Positions 27,038 to 35,683 of a stretch of 64,000 nt of DNA are shown here, in pieces. The notes beneath the pieces are model-generated. The model was not told the origin of the DNA and did not search any database. It saw only the letters and a program-made list of their open reading frames with translations. Origin of the DNA: Paracoccaceae bacterium (GTDB taxonomy: Bacteria; Pseudomonadota; Alphaproteobacteria; Rhodobacterales; Rhodobacteraceae); assembly GCA_024636555.1 (NCBI GenBank), contig JAGXGW010000040.1, positions 1 to 64,000 on the forward strand. The letters run 5' to 3'. Made by a program: the position numbers and the translations under genes. Every line of letters begins with the position of its first letter. Position 1 is the first letter of the stretch.

Positions 27038-28159
27038 CTACTTCACACTGAGAAATCGCTCAATTTCCTGCATTAGGGCCTCGACCAATTCAGCGTTGAC
27101 GCTCTCACCCTCAAACCGGATCGAATGCCCCCTCTGATCGGTGGCGTGCATCATCGAAATGCCGCTCGCGAGCCTCACGACAGCCCCGCCACTTTCCGCA
27201 GATGGCATCGGCTTGTTCCGGGGTCGACCGGGTGCTTTCGACGGCTTCTCCAGCGCCTCGACACCAAGGACGACCGGCTCCAGCAACGCCCACTCCCCTC
27301 CAGCGTCGCTGGCGTCACCGGATATCTGGCCTGCTTCAAGGGCCCGCCGCAACTCGGTGGTGAGACCGGCACGGATCGCTGCAACGATCCGCAATCCCTG
27401 CCGTTCCGACAGCTCATGTGCATGGGACAGTAAATCGCCCAACTCTTCATGCAGCTCCGCAAAGGCCCGAATCTTTGAGCGCTTTGCCTTGCTCCCTGCG
27501 TGGAACAGTGCGCTCACAGCTTCTTCAACAGAGCCGAACGCCCCCTGCCCCGCAGCCATCACCGCAATGCGACCACGCTCGTACTGGCTCAGATCGCTGC
27601 GGATCTCGTTTTCTTCCACCATCGCGACATAGGCCTCCGCCGACGCACTCTGCACGCGAACGATCGCCTTGATCCTTGTGTACGCCTCCCCCCGCGCCTC
27701 GACCATCAAAGCGCGCACCGCCATCAACCGGCGCCAGCCCGAGATCAGACCATAACGAGGGCTATCCGGATCTCCCTGCGGATTGGGATAGACCTCGATC
27801 GGCAGGCGCAATCCATGGGCGCGAATCGACGCCTTCAATTCCTCCATCTCTTCGGCATCCACATTGACGCGGTCGCGTGCGAGGGCTTCGGAGTGGATAT
27901 CGGCGATCCTGATCTCCTCGACGATCAGCCCCTCCGCCAAGGCTTTGCGGTAGCGTTCCGCATCGGTTGAATCGCGCGCGGCCTTCAACCGCTCCTCCGG
28001 ACCAAATGCGGAAGACCCCGCCGCGGCCTCGCCTGCTATCTGGGCAATCGGAGGCATCGGCCCCAACCCGCCATTGCCGGAGGTTTCGCGCGCGAAACCA
28101 TCCTCGATGTCTTTGAGCGCATCCGCGCTCGGTGCCTCCAGACGTTTGCGCTTAGCCAT
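27038..28159 (-). CDS. parB: Plasmid partition protein ParB
   Basis: 373 residues. The ParB N-terminal nuclease-like domain has DIHSEALARDRVNVDAEEME and the box YGLISGWRRLMAVRAL. The region after YVAMVEENEIRSDLSQYERG contains the HTH that binds parS. It overlaps parA by 8 nt (ATG 28159) and is translationally coupled to it. It binds parS and stimulates ParA ATPase for segregation. The 16-bp parS candidate lies within its own 5' region and again just past its 3' end. Confidence 0.93.
   Translation of the reverse strand: MAKRKRLEAPSADALKDIEDGFARETSGNGGLGPMPPIAQIAGEAAAGSSAFGPEERLKAARDSTDAERYRKALAEGLIVEEIRIADIHSEALARDRVNVDAEEMEELKASIRAHGLRLPIEVYPNPQGDPDSPRYGLISGWRRLMAVRALMVEARGEAYTRIKAIVRVQSASAEAYVAMVEENEIRSDLSQYERGRIAVMAAGQGAFGSVEEAVSALFHAGSKAKRSKIRAFAELHEELGDLLSHAHELSERQGLRIVAAIRAGLTTELRRALEAGQISGDASDAGGEWALLEPVVLGVEALEKPSKAPGRPRNKPMPSAESGGAVVRLASGISMMHATDQRGHSIRFEGESVNAELVEALMQEIERFLSVK
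28082..28099. promoter_or_regulatory. Candidate parS centromere inside parB
   Basis: GGTTTCGCGCGCGAAACC, a perfect 18-bp palindrome containing the same 16-mer as 26972-26987. In parB it encodes part of DGFARETS near residue 20. A related 17-bp form, GGTTTCGCAGCGAAACC, lies inside parA at 29255-29271 and may be a weaker site. Confidence 0.65.
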
Positions 28160-29591
28160 CTGCCTGTTCCTCCTGCTCTGTGGCCTGTGGTGCTAAACCT
28201 GCCTGTTCAGCAGCCTCTGCCTCCGCCATTGCCTGATCGCGCCACCACGCACCTATCAAAATCTCCTTGAACTCCGCATATGTCCTGTCGAACGCATCCC
28301 GGCCCCGTGCATAGGTGTCGCGATTGAAATCGCGGTAATCGGCCTCGTAGATACCATTCACCTGTTCGCCGGCCTGACCTACCAGAGCGGTAAACTCCTG
28401 ACGGTAGGCATTCATGAAATCCCCGAAGTAGGCCTGAATGACATTGGCAAGATCGGTTTGCTGATTGGCATCGAAACGCGTGATCAGCGCGCGTACCACA
28501 TCCCATTCGAATTTCATCTCCGGCAAACCGGCGCGCCGGCGGGCGGAATTTTCACCCTCTTCGATGCTGGCAAACGTGGAGTAGAGCATATCGAAGAACC
28601 GCCCCGTACTGTCGAACTCAAGAAACGACGCGCCCAAAGGCACGAGCAGGATATCGGCAGCTGCCAGAGCATTGATGGTCAGGTACCCAAGTGCGGGAGG
28701 GGTATCGAGCAGCACGATATCATATTGCTCAAGGATACCCTCATTCTCCAGAAAGTGTGTCAGCGCATCCCACAGCGGCCAGTTTCGCAACGCCATGCGC
28801 CAGACAGGCACCTGGAACTCCGCCCAGTACAGGTTCAGCTGTGCGCCGATCAGGTCGATATTGGGCCAATGCGTATTCTGGATCACATCAGCCGCCGTAA
28901 CCGTGAGAGCCTCGGTCAGGGTTTCATCGAGGGGCAGGGGGGCTTCGCCGCGCGCCTCGCGCAGACGGTTTTCCTCCTGAACAGCCAGAGCGTAATCCTT
29001 GGCCAGCAACGGGAACACCGTGGTCCATTCGTCCGCAACCTTCCCGCCCATGATCGACGTCATGGAGCCCTGACTGTCGAGATCGATCACAAGAACCTTG
29101 TAACCATCCAGCGCCGCCGACATCGCAAGATGCGCGGCTGTGGAGGTTTTACCGACACCGCCTTTGAAATTTGCCACGGCAGCGACCTTGGCAGGCAACC
29201 CCTTGGGCCGGTAGGGCAGGTACTTCTTGGAGGCCATGCCTTCCGCAGCAAAATGGTTTCGCAGCGAAACCACTTCTTCCAGCGTGAACCATTTGGAGCC
29301 GCTGGCACCTTCCCCCTGCGGCAGCTCTGGATTATTTTTGAGCACGCGGCGGAAATGGGCAGGCGCGATCGGCAGCAAGTAGCGGCAGATTTCCCAAGTA
29401 GAGAACTTCCGCAGGCGTTTGGTCCCGTCAGGCGAGTAGCCGCGTTTTGCCAGATCACTCCGCCCACGCTCGCAAAAAGCGGCCGCCTTGGCGAATCGCG
29501 CAGTATCGACGGGATCACCCAGTTTCGCAGCGGAACGTTGCGGATCAAGATTCTGATAGGGTGGGATATAAGAGTCGGGCTTTTTCGTCAT
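28152..29591 (-). CDS. parA: Plasmid partition ATPase ParA
   Basis: 479 residues from ATG 29591 (MTKKPDSYIPPYQNLD); the ORF track extends it 55 residues upstream into AT-rich sequence. The N-terminal 135 residues include a winged-helix-like DNA-binding region (FSTWEICRYLLPIAPAHFRR), as in type Ia ParA, which often represses its own operon. The deviant Walker A FKGGVGKTST is at about 141-151, and Walker B VLLDTPPALGYLT follows. It moves the ParB-parS complex along the nucleoid. It is divergent from the rep gene, with the origin between. Confidence 0.93.
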   Translation of the reverse strand: MTKKPDSYIPPYQNLDPQRSAAKLGDPVDTARFAKAAAFCERGRSDLAKRGYSPDGTKRLRKFSTWEICRYLLPIAPAHFRRVLKNNPELPQGEGASGSKWFTLEEVVSLRNHFAAEGMASKKYLPYRPKGLPAKVAAVANFKGGVGKTSTAAHLAMSAALDGYKVLVIDLDSQGSMTSIMGGKVADEWTTVFPLLAKDYALAVQEENRLREARGEAPLPLDETLTEALTVTAADVIQNTHWPNIDLIGAQLNLYWAEFQVPVWRMALRNWPLWDALTHFLENEGILEQYDIVLLDTPPALGYLTINALAAADILLVPLGASFLEFDSTGRFFDMLYSTFASIEEGENSARRRAGLPEMKFEWDVVRALITRFDANQQTDLANVIQAYFGDFMNAYRQEFTALVGQAGEQVNGIYEADYRDFNRDTYARGRDAFDRTYAEFKEILIGAWWRDQAMAEAEAAEQAGLAPQATEQEEQADG

Positions 29592-29832
29592 TGTCGCTGT
29601 CTGCCTCGATGTCACATGATTTCTGTGCTGTGAGGCGAACAATCGCACATTCGCTAAAGAAAGTGAATCATCTCGTGCCAAGGGAATGACAAAGCCGCGC
29701 AAATCGACATCTTTGCAGCGAAACCATGAAAGGAAATTAACATACAGACCGATCAAGTTGTAGAATCTTTAGAGAACTATAGAATCTTTAGCCAGAAATA
29801 AACATTTAAAATCAAGTAACTACATGAGTTCA
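29592..29832. other. AT-rich segment of the origin with a direct repeat
   Basis: Between parA and the iterons the sequence becomes clearly AT-rich. TAGAATCTTTAG occurs twice (29761-29772 and 29780-29791). AT-rich direct repeats beside iterons are typical of a DNA unwinding element. The parA promoter should also lie here. Confidence 0.5.
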
Positions 29833-29937
29833 GGCACCTGCTTACGGGATGAAGGGAACCCGGTCGCAGGACGAAAGGTACCCGTTGTCGGGAGGGCAGG
29901 AACCCGGATGCGGGTTTTTGGGTGCCGATTCGCAGGA
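29833..29937 (+). repeat. Five origin iterons at 22-bp spacing
   Basis: Degenerate 17-bp units, consensus GGNACCCGNNTNCGGGA, begin at 29833, 29855, 29877, 29899 and 29921, exactly two helical turns apart. Examples are GGCACCTGCTTACGGGA and GGTACCCGTTGTCGGGA. They are the likely binding sites of the initiator encoded downstream and define the replication origin. Confidence 0.85.
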
Positions 29938-30052
29938 GAGTCTAATTCCGCCCAAATCGTCTCTATATCTCGATTAATGCGGTCGCGAAAAAGCTCATGT
30001 AAGTCCGCGGAATGGAGCTTTGGTGGTCACTCATGGTCTGCGGGGTCCTTTG

Positions 30053-30106
30053 GGCACCCGTTTACGGGACTGCAGTCTGCCTGGCACCATCCCGTATACG
30101 GGCACC
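30053..30106. repeat. Direct and inverted iteron pair at the rep promoter
   Basis: GGCACCCGTTTACGGGA at 30053-30069 lies exactly 132 bp (6 x 22) after the last iteron of the array. Its inverted partner occupies 30090-30106 (minus strand GGTGCCCGTATACGGGA). Inverted iterons before a rep gene usually mediate autorepression by initiator dimers. Confidence 0.75.
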
Positions 30107-30186
30107 CATAGCAGGCTTGAGCGCGGGTGCTTTTTCTGCAACAATCGGACACGCACCGAAAGAGTGTAAACAAGAGCGGGCAAACA

Positions 30187-31467
30187 ATGGCGTTAGCGGG
30201 CAAGATACAGAGCGCGAAGATTCCCCTAAGCGGGGCGTTGAAGCGGGAATCGGTCAAAAAGAACGTGGCTGCGATTCACGTCTCGGGCAAGCTGTCGCTC
30301 TTGCAGCGCAAGCTGTCGAACGTTCTGCTCCTCAATGCCTATGACACGCTGGTTACCCAACCCAAGCATCGCATCGATGCACGTACGCTGTGTCTGATGA
30401 TCGGGTACAATTCCAATGACATGGATACCCTGAAACAGGCTCTAAGAAGCCTTGCAGAGACTGTTGCTGAATGGGATATGCTGGATGACAAGGGCAGACA
30501 GGAATGGGGTGTTTCAGCGCTCTTGTCCTATGCCAAGCTGAAAGGCGGCGTGTGTGAATATGCCTATTCGCCTGCGCTGGCTGAAAAGCTGCATGACCCA
30601 AAGGTCTTCGCTCTGATCAACCTGAATATCCAGCGGCGCTTCACCAGCGGACATGCACTGGCCTTGTACGAAAACTGTTATCGCTTCGTCCGGACAGGCA
30701 GCACAGGCTGGTGGCGGCTGGATCTGTTCCGTCGTCTGATGGGAGTTGATGACAGTGTCTATTACGAGACCTTCAAGCATCTGAACGCCAAGATCATCAA
30801 GCCGGCAGTCGCCGAGGTGAACAAGACCTCGAATATCATCCTGACACCGCAATTGCGTAAAGAAGGCCGCGCGGTGACCGAGATCAGGTTTCTCATCAAG
30901 GAGAACCCGCAACTTGCGATGTTCGAGATCGACGATAGCGAGGGTGTGCGGACCAGCGCGGTTTACTCTGCGGTGACAGGGCAGGGGGTATCTGACCGTC
31001 TGGCCCGGCAATGGATCGCGGAGCATGGCGAGGATTATGTTCGCGAGAAGCTGCGGCTGGTGACGGAATCAGAAGGTGTCGAGAATCCGGCGCGTTATCT
31101 CAGCGCCGCGATCAGAGACGATTACCGCGCAAAGCCGGTCATTCCTCCCTCCGCAGAGGTGGTACAGGCCTTCGCGCAGCGTCAGGATGCTGCGGCAAAG
31201 GCGGCACAAGAGGCCGCAGTCCGCGAGACAGAGATCACGCAAGCGCGGCAGGAACGGGCGCGTAAACTGGCCCGCGTGAGAGAGATCGCAGAGGCGCGCA
31301 ATCCAACGCAACGCGACAGTGACAAGCGGCTGTTCCTGTCGCACCTTGAGGACGAGACCGGGCGAGAAGCCTTTGTACGGCTGGGCTGGGCCTCGGCCAT
31401 CAATGCACAGGAGATCTTCGCGTTCTGGGAAGACATGGTGCCCGGTATTTTCGATCAGGCAGAATGA
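30187..31467 (+). CDS. Plasmid replication initiator, Rep_3/RepB type
   Basis: 426 residues from ATG 30187 (MALAGKIQSAKIPLSGAL); the ORF-track start at 30127 would include leader sequence. The pattern of two winged-helix domains of iteron-binding initiators is visible. LSLLQRKLSNVLLLNAYDTL opens the first, DARTLCLMIGYNSNDMDTLKQAL is its recognition region, and YENCYRFVRTGSTGWWRLDLFRRLMG starts the second. The C-terminal 120 residues are Ala/Arg-rich and helical. It should bind the upstream iterons. The match to a named roseobacter replicon class needs comparison with reference initiators. Confidence 0.88.
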   Translation: MALAGKIQSAKIPLSGALKRESVKKNVAAIHVSGKLSLLQRKLSNVLLLNAYDTLVTQPKHRIDARTLCLMIGYNSNDMDTLKQALRSLAETVAEWDMLDDKGRQEWGVSALLSYAKLKGGVCEYAYSPALAEKLHDPKVFALINLNIQRRFTSGHALALYENCYRFVRTGSTGWWRLDLFRRLMGVDDSVYYETFKHLNAKIIKPAVAEVNKTSNIILTPQLRKEGRAVTEIRFLIKENPQLAMFEIDDSEGVRTSAVYSAVTGQGVSDRLARQWIAEHGEDYVREKLRLVTESEGVENPARYLSAAIRDDYRAKPVIPPSAEVVQAFAQRQDAAAKAAQEAAVRETEITQARQERARKLARVREIAEARNPTQRDSDKRLFLSHLEDETGREAFVRLGWASAINAQEIFAFWEDMVPGIFDQAE

Positions 31468-31479
31468 GATCCGGTCTTC

Positions 31480-32280
31480 CTACCGGCCCTTCCAGACAGG
31501 ATCGCGTTTCTCGGAAAAGGCGCGCGCACCTTCCAACTGATCCTCGCTGGAATAGAGCCTGTCCACGCTGGCGAACTGACGCTTTGTGATACGGTTGAGC
31601 GCGTCCTGAAACCGCATTGCCTCGGCCTCGCGCACAACTTCCTTGATGGCGGCATAGACAAGTGGCGGGCCGCTTTCCAACAGTCTCGCAAGATCCCATG
31701 CCTTGGGTAGCAGATCCTCAGCGCTCGTAATCTCTTTCACCAAGCCCCAATGCAGAGCTTCCTGCGCATCAAACCAGCGGCCTGTCAGCAGCAGATCCAT
31801 CGCGACATGATAGGGGATGCGCTTGGGAAGTTTGATCGAGGCGGCATCTGCCACGGTACCGGAGCGGATTTCCGGCAATGCGAAGGAGGCATTCTCCGAG
31901 GCCAGGATCAGATCGCAACCCAGCGCCAGTTCCAGCCCGCCGCCACAACAAATGCCATTGACCGCCGCGATCACCGGTTTGTTCAGATGTGGAAGCTCCT
32001 GTAGACCGCCAAAGCCGCCCACACCGTAATCGCCATCGACGGCATCACCATCAGCAGCGGCTTTCAGATCCCAGCCGGGGCAAAAGAACTTCTCGCCCTG
32101 CGCGCGCAGTATTGCCACACGCAGGCTGTCATCATCACGGAAATCGCGAAACACCTCGCCCATGATGCGGCTGGTCGCCAGATCGATCGCATTAGCTTTG
32201 GGCCGGTCCAACGTCACCTCAAGAACTGCGTTCTCGCGCCGTGTCAGGATCGGGCCTTCGGTTCGCATTTGCATCATCAT
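31480..32280 (-). CDS. Enoyl-CoA hydratase, carnitinyl-CoA dehydratase (CaiD)-like
   Basis: 266 residues from ATG 32280, which overlaps the ligase stop as ATGA; the ORF-track version starting at 32463 is rejected. Crotonase-fold motifs are present: the oxyanion hole regions AQGEKFFCPGWDLKAAADGD and AAVNGICCGGGLELALGCDL, and LASENASFALPEIRSG. By context it would hydrate crotonobetainyl-CoA to carnitinyl-CoA. The C-terminus (FSEKRDPVWKGR) is the usual crotonase end. Confidence 0.85.
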   Translation of the reverse strand: MMMQMRTEGPILTRRENAVLEVTLDRPKANAIDLATSRIMGEVFRDFRDDDSLRVAILRAQGEKFFCPGWDLKAAADGDAVDGDYGVGGFGGLQELPHLNKPVIAAVNGICCGGGLELALGCDLILASENASFALPEIRSGTVADAASIKLPKRIPYHVAMDLLLTGRWFDAQEALHWGLVKEITSAEDLLPKAWDLARLLESGPPLVYAAIKEVVREAEAMRFQDALNRITKRQFASVDRLYSSEDQLEGARAFSEKRDPVWKGR

Positions 32281-34268
32281 GTTTCCTTCCAGATCACTGC
32301 ATCCACCGCAACGGCGCCCTGTTCGCGCACCATAAGCGGGTTGATTTCGATTTCTTCCAAGTCGGCGCCTGTTTCCAGCATGCTCTGCACCGCGAGCACC
32401 ACATCGACCACCGCCCGCACATCCGCTTTGGGCCGACCGCGAAACCTGTCCAGCAAAGGCCAAAGGCGCAGGCCTTGCAGCGCTTGCACCACTTCCACGG
32501 CTGTGACGGGGAGCACCAGCGTGACGGTATCGGCCAGCAGTTCGGTTGTAACACCTCCGAAGCCCAGCGTCAGCGTGGCACCATAGACGGGGTCGCGACG
32601 TGCGCCAACCAGAAGTTCGGCGAGGGCGCCTGTCACCATTTCCTCGGCAAGGTAGGCCGTTGCACCGTGTATGTCCGGTTGGTCTATCAGAGTAGTTAGG
32701 TTCAGCCGCACGGCACCGGCTTCGGTCTTGTGGGCGAAACCCAGACCTTTAAGCGCCAAGGGCGGGGTCAGCGGTTCGGCCAATCGGCAAAGTTCTGGCA
32801 GGGCAGGGGCGCTAAACCCGCGCGGCACGGTAATCCCAGCCTGAGCGAGCAATGCCTTGGCCTCGTCCTCCGGCACCAGATGCAAGGCTCTCTGTTGCGG
32901 AGGGGGCCACGGATGCCACCCATCATTGGCAGGGCTGGTCTGGGCGGCCTTCAGGGCGGCAAGCGCGGTTTCGAGGCCCATCAGCGGTGCGATGCCCTGA
33001 TCCATCAGCGCGATGGCGCGGCTTTCGTCAAAATTTTCCGGCAGCGTGGCGACGGGGAAGGCAGGTTTGCCTGTCGCTTTGCCCGCCGCGATGATCGCCT
33101 CCAGCGCAGGCTCGAAACTCGCGGGGTCGCAGCGGTCCGGGCGTGGCGGGTCGATGATGAAGACGCCTGCGTCATAGCCCGCGAGCATGGTGGTAAAGAC
33201 ATCGGTTGTCCGTGGACCGTCTCCCCAGATGAAGGTGTGATAATCCAAAGGGTTCGCGATGGTGACAAGCGGGCCGAGGATTTCTGCCAACCGCGCGGAT
33301 TGCGCTGCGGACGGGGGCGGGAAGTCCAGGCCGAATGGTGCGGCCATATCTGCCACAAGCCCGGCCTCGCCGCCGGAACAGGAAAGTGAACAGAGCCGCT
33401 TGCCAAGGCCAGAGCCATGCAGATGCAGGATCTTCAACGTCTCGATCAGTTCGGCAGGTGTGTTGACCTCGGCCACACCCGCTTGGCGCAGATAGGCGGA
33501 GGAGGCCGCACCACCACCTGCCAGAGATGCGGTATGTGACGTGGCGGCTGTACGGGCGGCCTCCGTCTTGCCGGATTTTATGGCAACGATTCCCTTACCC
33601 GCAGTGCGCGCCGCTTGCGCCAGCGTCGCAAAGGCCGCAGCATCGCCCAGCCCTTCGATATAGAGACCCAGCGCGGTGACCCGTTCATCCGCCAGCAGAG
33701 CCTCGGCCAAAGCGGTCAGCCCGACCTGTGCCGCATTGCCCAGACAGGCGACATAAGCGATGGGCAGGCCGCGGGCCTGCATGGTCAGATTGATGACGAT
33801 GTTGGAGGACTGGCTGAGCAGCGCCACACCGCGGTCCACCCGCCGCCCGCCATGCTGGTCCGGCCAGAGCAGCGCGCCGTCGAGATAGTTGATCAGACCG
33901 TAGCAGTTCGGCCCCAGGATTGGCATGGCACCGGCATTGGCGACGAGTTGATCCTGAAGGCCGCTCTCCCCCGCCTCGCGCCAGCCGGAAGCAAAACAGA
34001 TCGCGCCGCCCGCACCCATCGCGGACAGTTCCTGCACGACATCCAGGCTGGCGTGACGGTTCACGCCGATGAAAGTGGCATCCGGCGGAGAGGGAAGGTC
34101 AGCCAGACTGGGAAAGCAGGGTAGGCCGCCGATCTGGTCCCGCGTGGGATGGACCGGCCAGACCGATCCGTCAAAACCCATGCGCTGGCACTGCCCAATG
34201 ACATTGCCGGCCCATCCGGACCCCAGAACCGCGATGGAGCGCGGGCGCATCAGCCGCGACAGATCCAT
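32277..34268 (-). CDS. Acyl-CoA synthetase, NDP-forming type (acetate-CoA ligase family)
   Basis: 663 residues from ATG 34268 (MDLSRLMRPRSIAVLGSG). An N-terminal CoA-binding domain is followed by succinyl-CoA ligase-like domains containing SHTASLAGG, where the His is the transient phosphorylation site. The C-terminal ATP-grasp domain opens with the EDEAKALLAQAGITVPRGF region. In this operon it probably activates the quaternary-amine acid (carnitine, crotonobetaine or gamma-butyrobetaine) to its CoA thioester, in place of AMP-forming CaiC. That substrate assignment is inference. Confidence 0.82.
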   Translation of the reverse strand: MDLSRLMRPRSIAVLGSGWAGNVIGQCQRMGFDGSVWPVHPTRDQIGGLPCFPSLADLPSPPDATFIGVNRHASLDVVQELSAMGAGGAICFASGWREAGESGLQDQLVANAGAMPILGPNCYGLINYLDGALLWPDQHGGRRVDRGVALLSQSSNIVINLTMQARGLPIAYVACLGNAAQVGLTALAEALLADERVTALGLYIEGLGDAAAFATLAQAARTAGKGIVAIKSGKTEAARTAATSHTASLAGGGAASSAYLRQAGVAEVNTPAELIETLKILHLHGSGLGKRLCSLSCSGGEAGLVADMAAPFGLDFPPPSAAQSARLAEILGPLVTIANPLDYHTFIWGDGPRTTDVFTTMLAGYDAGVFIIDPPRPDRCDPASFEPALEAIIAAGKATGKPAFPVATLPENFDESRAIALMDQGIAPLMGLETALAALKAAQTSPANDGWHPWPPPQQRALHLVPEDEAKALLAQAGITVPRGFSAPALPELCRLAEPLTPPLALKGLGFAHKTEAGAVRLNLTTLIDQPDIHGATAYLAEEMVTGALAELLVGARRDPVYGATLTLGFGGVTTELLADTVTLVLPVTAVEVVQALQGLRLWPLLDRFRGRPKADVRAVVDVVLAVQSMLETGADLEEIEINPLMVREQGAVAVDAVIWKET

Positions 34269-34300
34269 CACGCAGTCCCTGGCGGAAGCGGCGCAAAGGC

Positions 34301-34345
34301 GGGGGCCTTGCCCCCGGACCCCCAGGATATTTGCGAACAGGTGAG
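34301..34345 (-). repeat. REP-like palindromic element, copy A
   Basis: Read on the minus strand: CACCTGTTCGCAAATATCCT, then GGGGGTCC and a GGGGGC...GCCCCC hairpin. It follows the start-side end of the ligase gene. It is the inverse of copy B 120 bp away and related to copy C at 55104. Confidence 0.6.
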
Positions 34346-34461
34346 AAGCGCGTGTCGCCCTGCCCCGAACCAACGAGGCAGGGAAACTTCACCTGTTGCG
34401 GTCATCGGGGTCCCCCCCTGTACCGCTCTTTCATCATGCAGGCGCAAGATTAATATCCGGT

Positions 34462-34522
34462 TTCATCTGTTTAAAAATATCCTCGGGGGTGAGGCCGCAG
34501 GCCGAGGGGGCGGAAGGCCCCC
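34462..34522 (+). repeat. REP-like palindromic element, copy B
   Basis: CATCTGTTTAAAAATATCCTCGGGGG followed by GGCCGCAGGCC and the GGGGGC-GGAA-GGCCCCC hairpin, ending right at the acyl-CoA dehydrogenase stop. On the minus strand the hairpin may act as a terminator or stabilise the upstream transcript. It is inverted relative to copy A; the 116 bp between them hold no gene. Confidence 0.65.
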
Positions 34523-35683
34523 TTATTCATGCGGGCGCAGCAATTCGCGGCTGATGATATGGCGCTGGATTTCGGAGGTGCCTTCCCAGATGCGTTCGAC
34601 CCGGGCGTCGCGCCAGATGCGCTCCAAAGGCAGTTCGTCCATCAGCCCCATGCCGCCATGGATCTGGATCGCCTCGTCCGCGACCATCGCCAGCACTTCG
34701 GAGGCTTTGAGTTTCGCCATGGCCATGTCGGCATCGGTCACGCTGCCCTGATCCAGTTTCCAGCCTGCTTCCCACGTCAGGAGCCCGGCGGCTTTCAACT
34801 CCATTGCCATATCGGCCAGTTTGAAGCTGACACCCTGAAACTTGCCGATCTGCTGGCCGAACTGGCGGCGCTCCGCGGCGTAGCGGACGGCGTGATCCAG
34901 CGCGCGTTCGGCGCGGCCAAGACAGGTGGCGGCGACTTGCAGGCGCGTGGCACCCAGCCATTGATTGGCGACCTCGAAGCCTTTGTGGACCTCACCCAGA
35001 ATATTCTCGGACGGAATGCGACAATCGTCGAAATCCAGCACCGCGTTGGAATAGCCACGGTGGCTGACATTGCGGTAGCCGTCGCGCACGGTGAAGCCTT
35101 TGGTGCCCTTGTCGACGAAGAAGGCGGTGATTTTCTTCTTCCTGCCGCGCGGTGTGTCCTCTTCGCCGGTCGCCATGAAAACGATGGTGAAGCCCGCAAT
35201 ATCGGCATGGCTGATGAAATGCTTGGTGCCGTTGAGCACCCAGTCGTCACCGTCCGGTCGCGCCGTGGCCTGCATCCCGCGCAAGTCGGAGCCTGCGCCC
35301 GGTTCGGTCATGGCGAGGCAATCCCAGGTCTCGCCCTTCAGGCAGGGGGTCAGGTATTTCTCGCGCTGCGCGGCGGTGCCTGCCAACAGGATATTCGAGG
35401 GGCGCGCCACGCAGGTCCAGTGCAGCGCGTAATTCGCGCGGCCAAGTTCGCGTTCGTACAGCAGCCAACTGAGCGTATCGAGACCTGCGCCCCCTACCTC
35501 TTCGGGCATATTGGCGGCATAGAGACCTGCCGCCATCGCCTTCGACTGGATCTCTCGGATAAGTTCCATGGGCAGATGGCCGGTGCGTTCCACAAGGGCT
35601 TCATGGGGATAAAGCTCGGTTTCGACGAAGGCGCGGGTGGTGTCCACGATCATGCGCTGTTCATCGGTCAGGGCGAAATGCAT
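34523..35683 (-). CDS. Acyl-CoA dehydrogenase, gamma-butyrobetainyl/crotonobetainyl-CoA type
   Basis: 386 residues, a typical flavin ACAD. The FAD region LAMTEPGAGSDLRGMQ, GFVINGTK-like WVLNGTKHFISHA, RRQFGQQIGKFQG and the C-terminal RIWEGTSEIQRHI are present, the Glu of the last being the expected catalytic base. By context it would interconvert gamma-butyrobetainyl-CoA and crotonobetainyl-CoA. It overlaps the carnitine dehydrogenase gene by one base. Confidence 0.88.
   Translation of the reverse strand: MHFALTDEQRMIVDTTRAFVETELYPHEALVERTGHLPMELIREIQSKAMAAGLYAANMPEEVGGAGLDTLSWLLYERELGRANYALHWTCVARPSNILLAGTAAQREKYLTPCLKGETWDCLAMTEPGAGSDLRGMQATARPDGDDWVLNGTKHFISHADIAGFTIVFMATGEEDTPRGRKKKITAFFVDKGTKGFTVRDGYRNVSHRGYSNAVLDFDDCRIPSENILGEVHKGFEVANQWLGATRLQVAATCLGRAERALDHAVRYAAERRQFGQQIGKFQGVSFKLADMAMELKAAGLLTWEAGWKLDQGSVTDADMAMAKLKASEVLAMVADEAIQIHGGMGLMDELPLERIWRDARVERIWEGTSEIQRHIISRELLRPHE

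Noticed and set aside
29592-29756. Extended ParA N-terminus (MIGLYVNFLSW...)
   Set aside because: The extension is translated from AT-rich origin sequence; the ATG at 29591 gives the normal ParA beginning.
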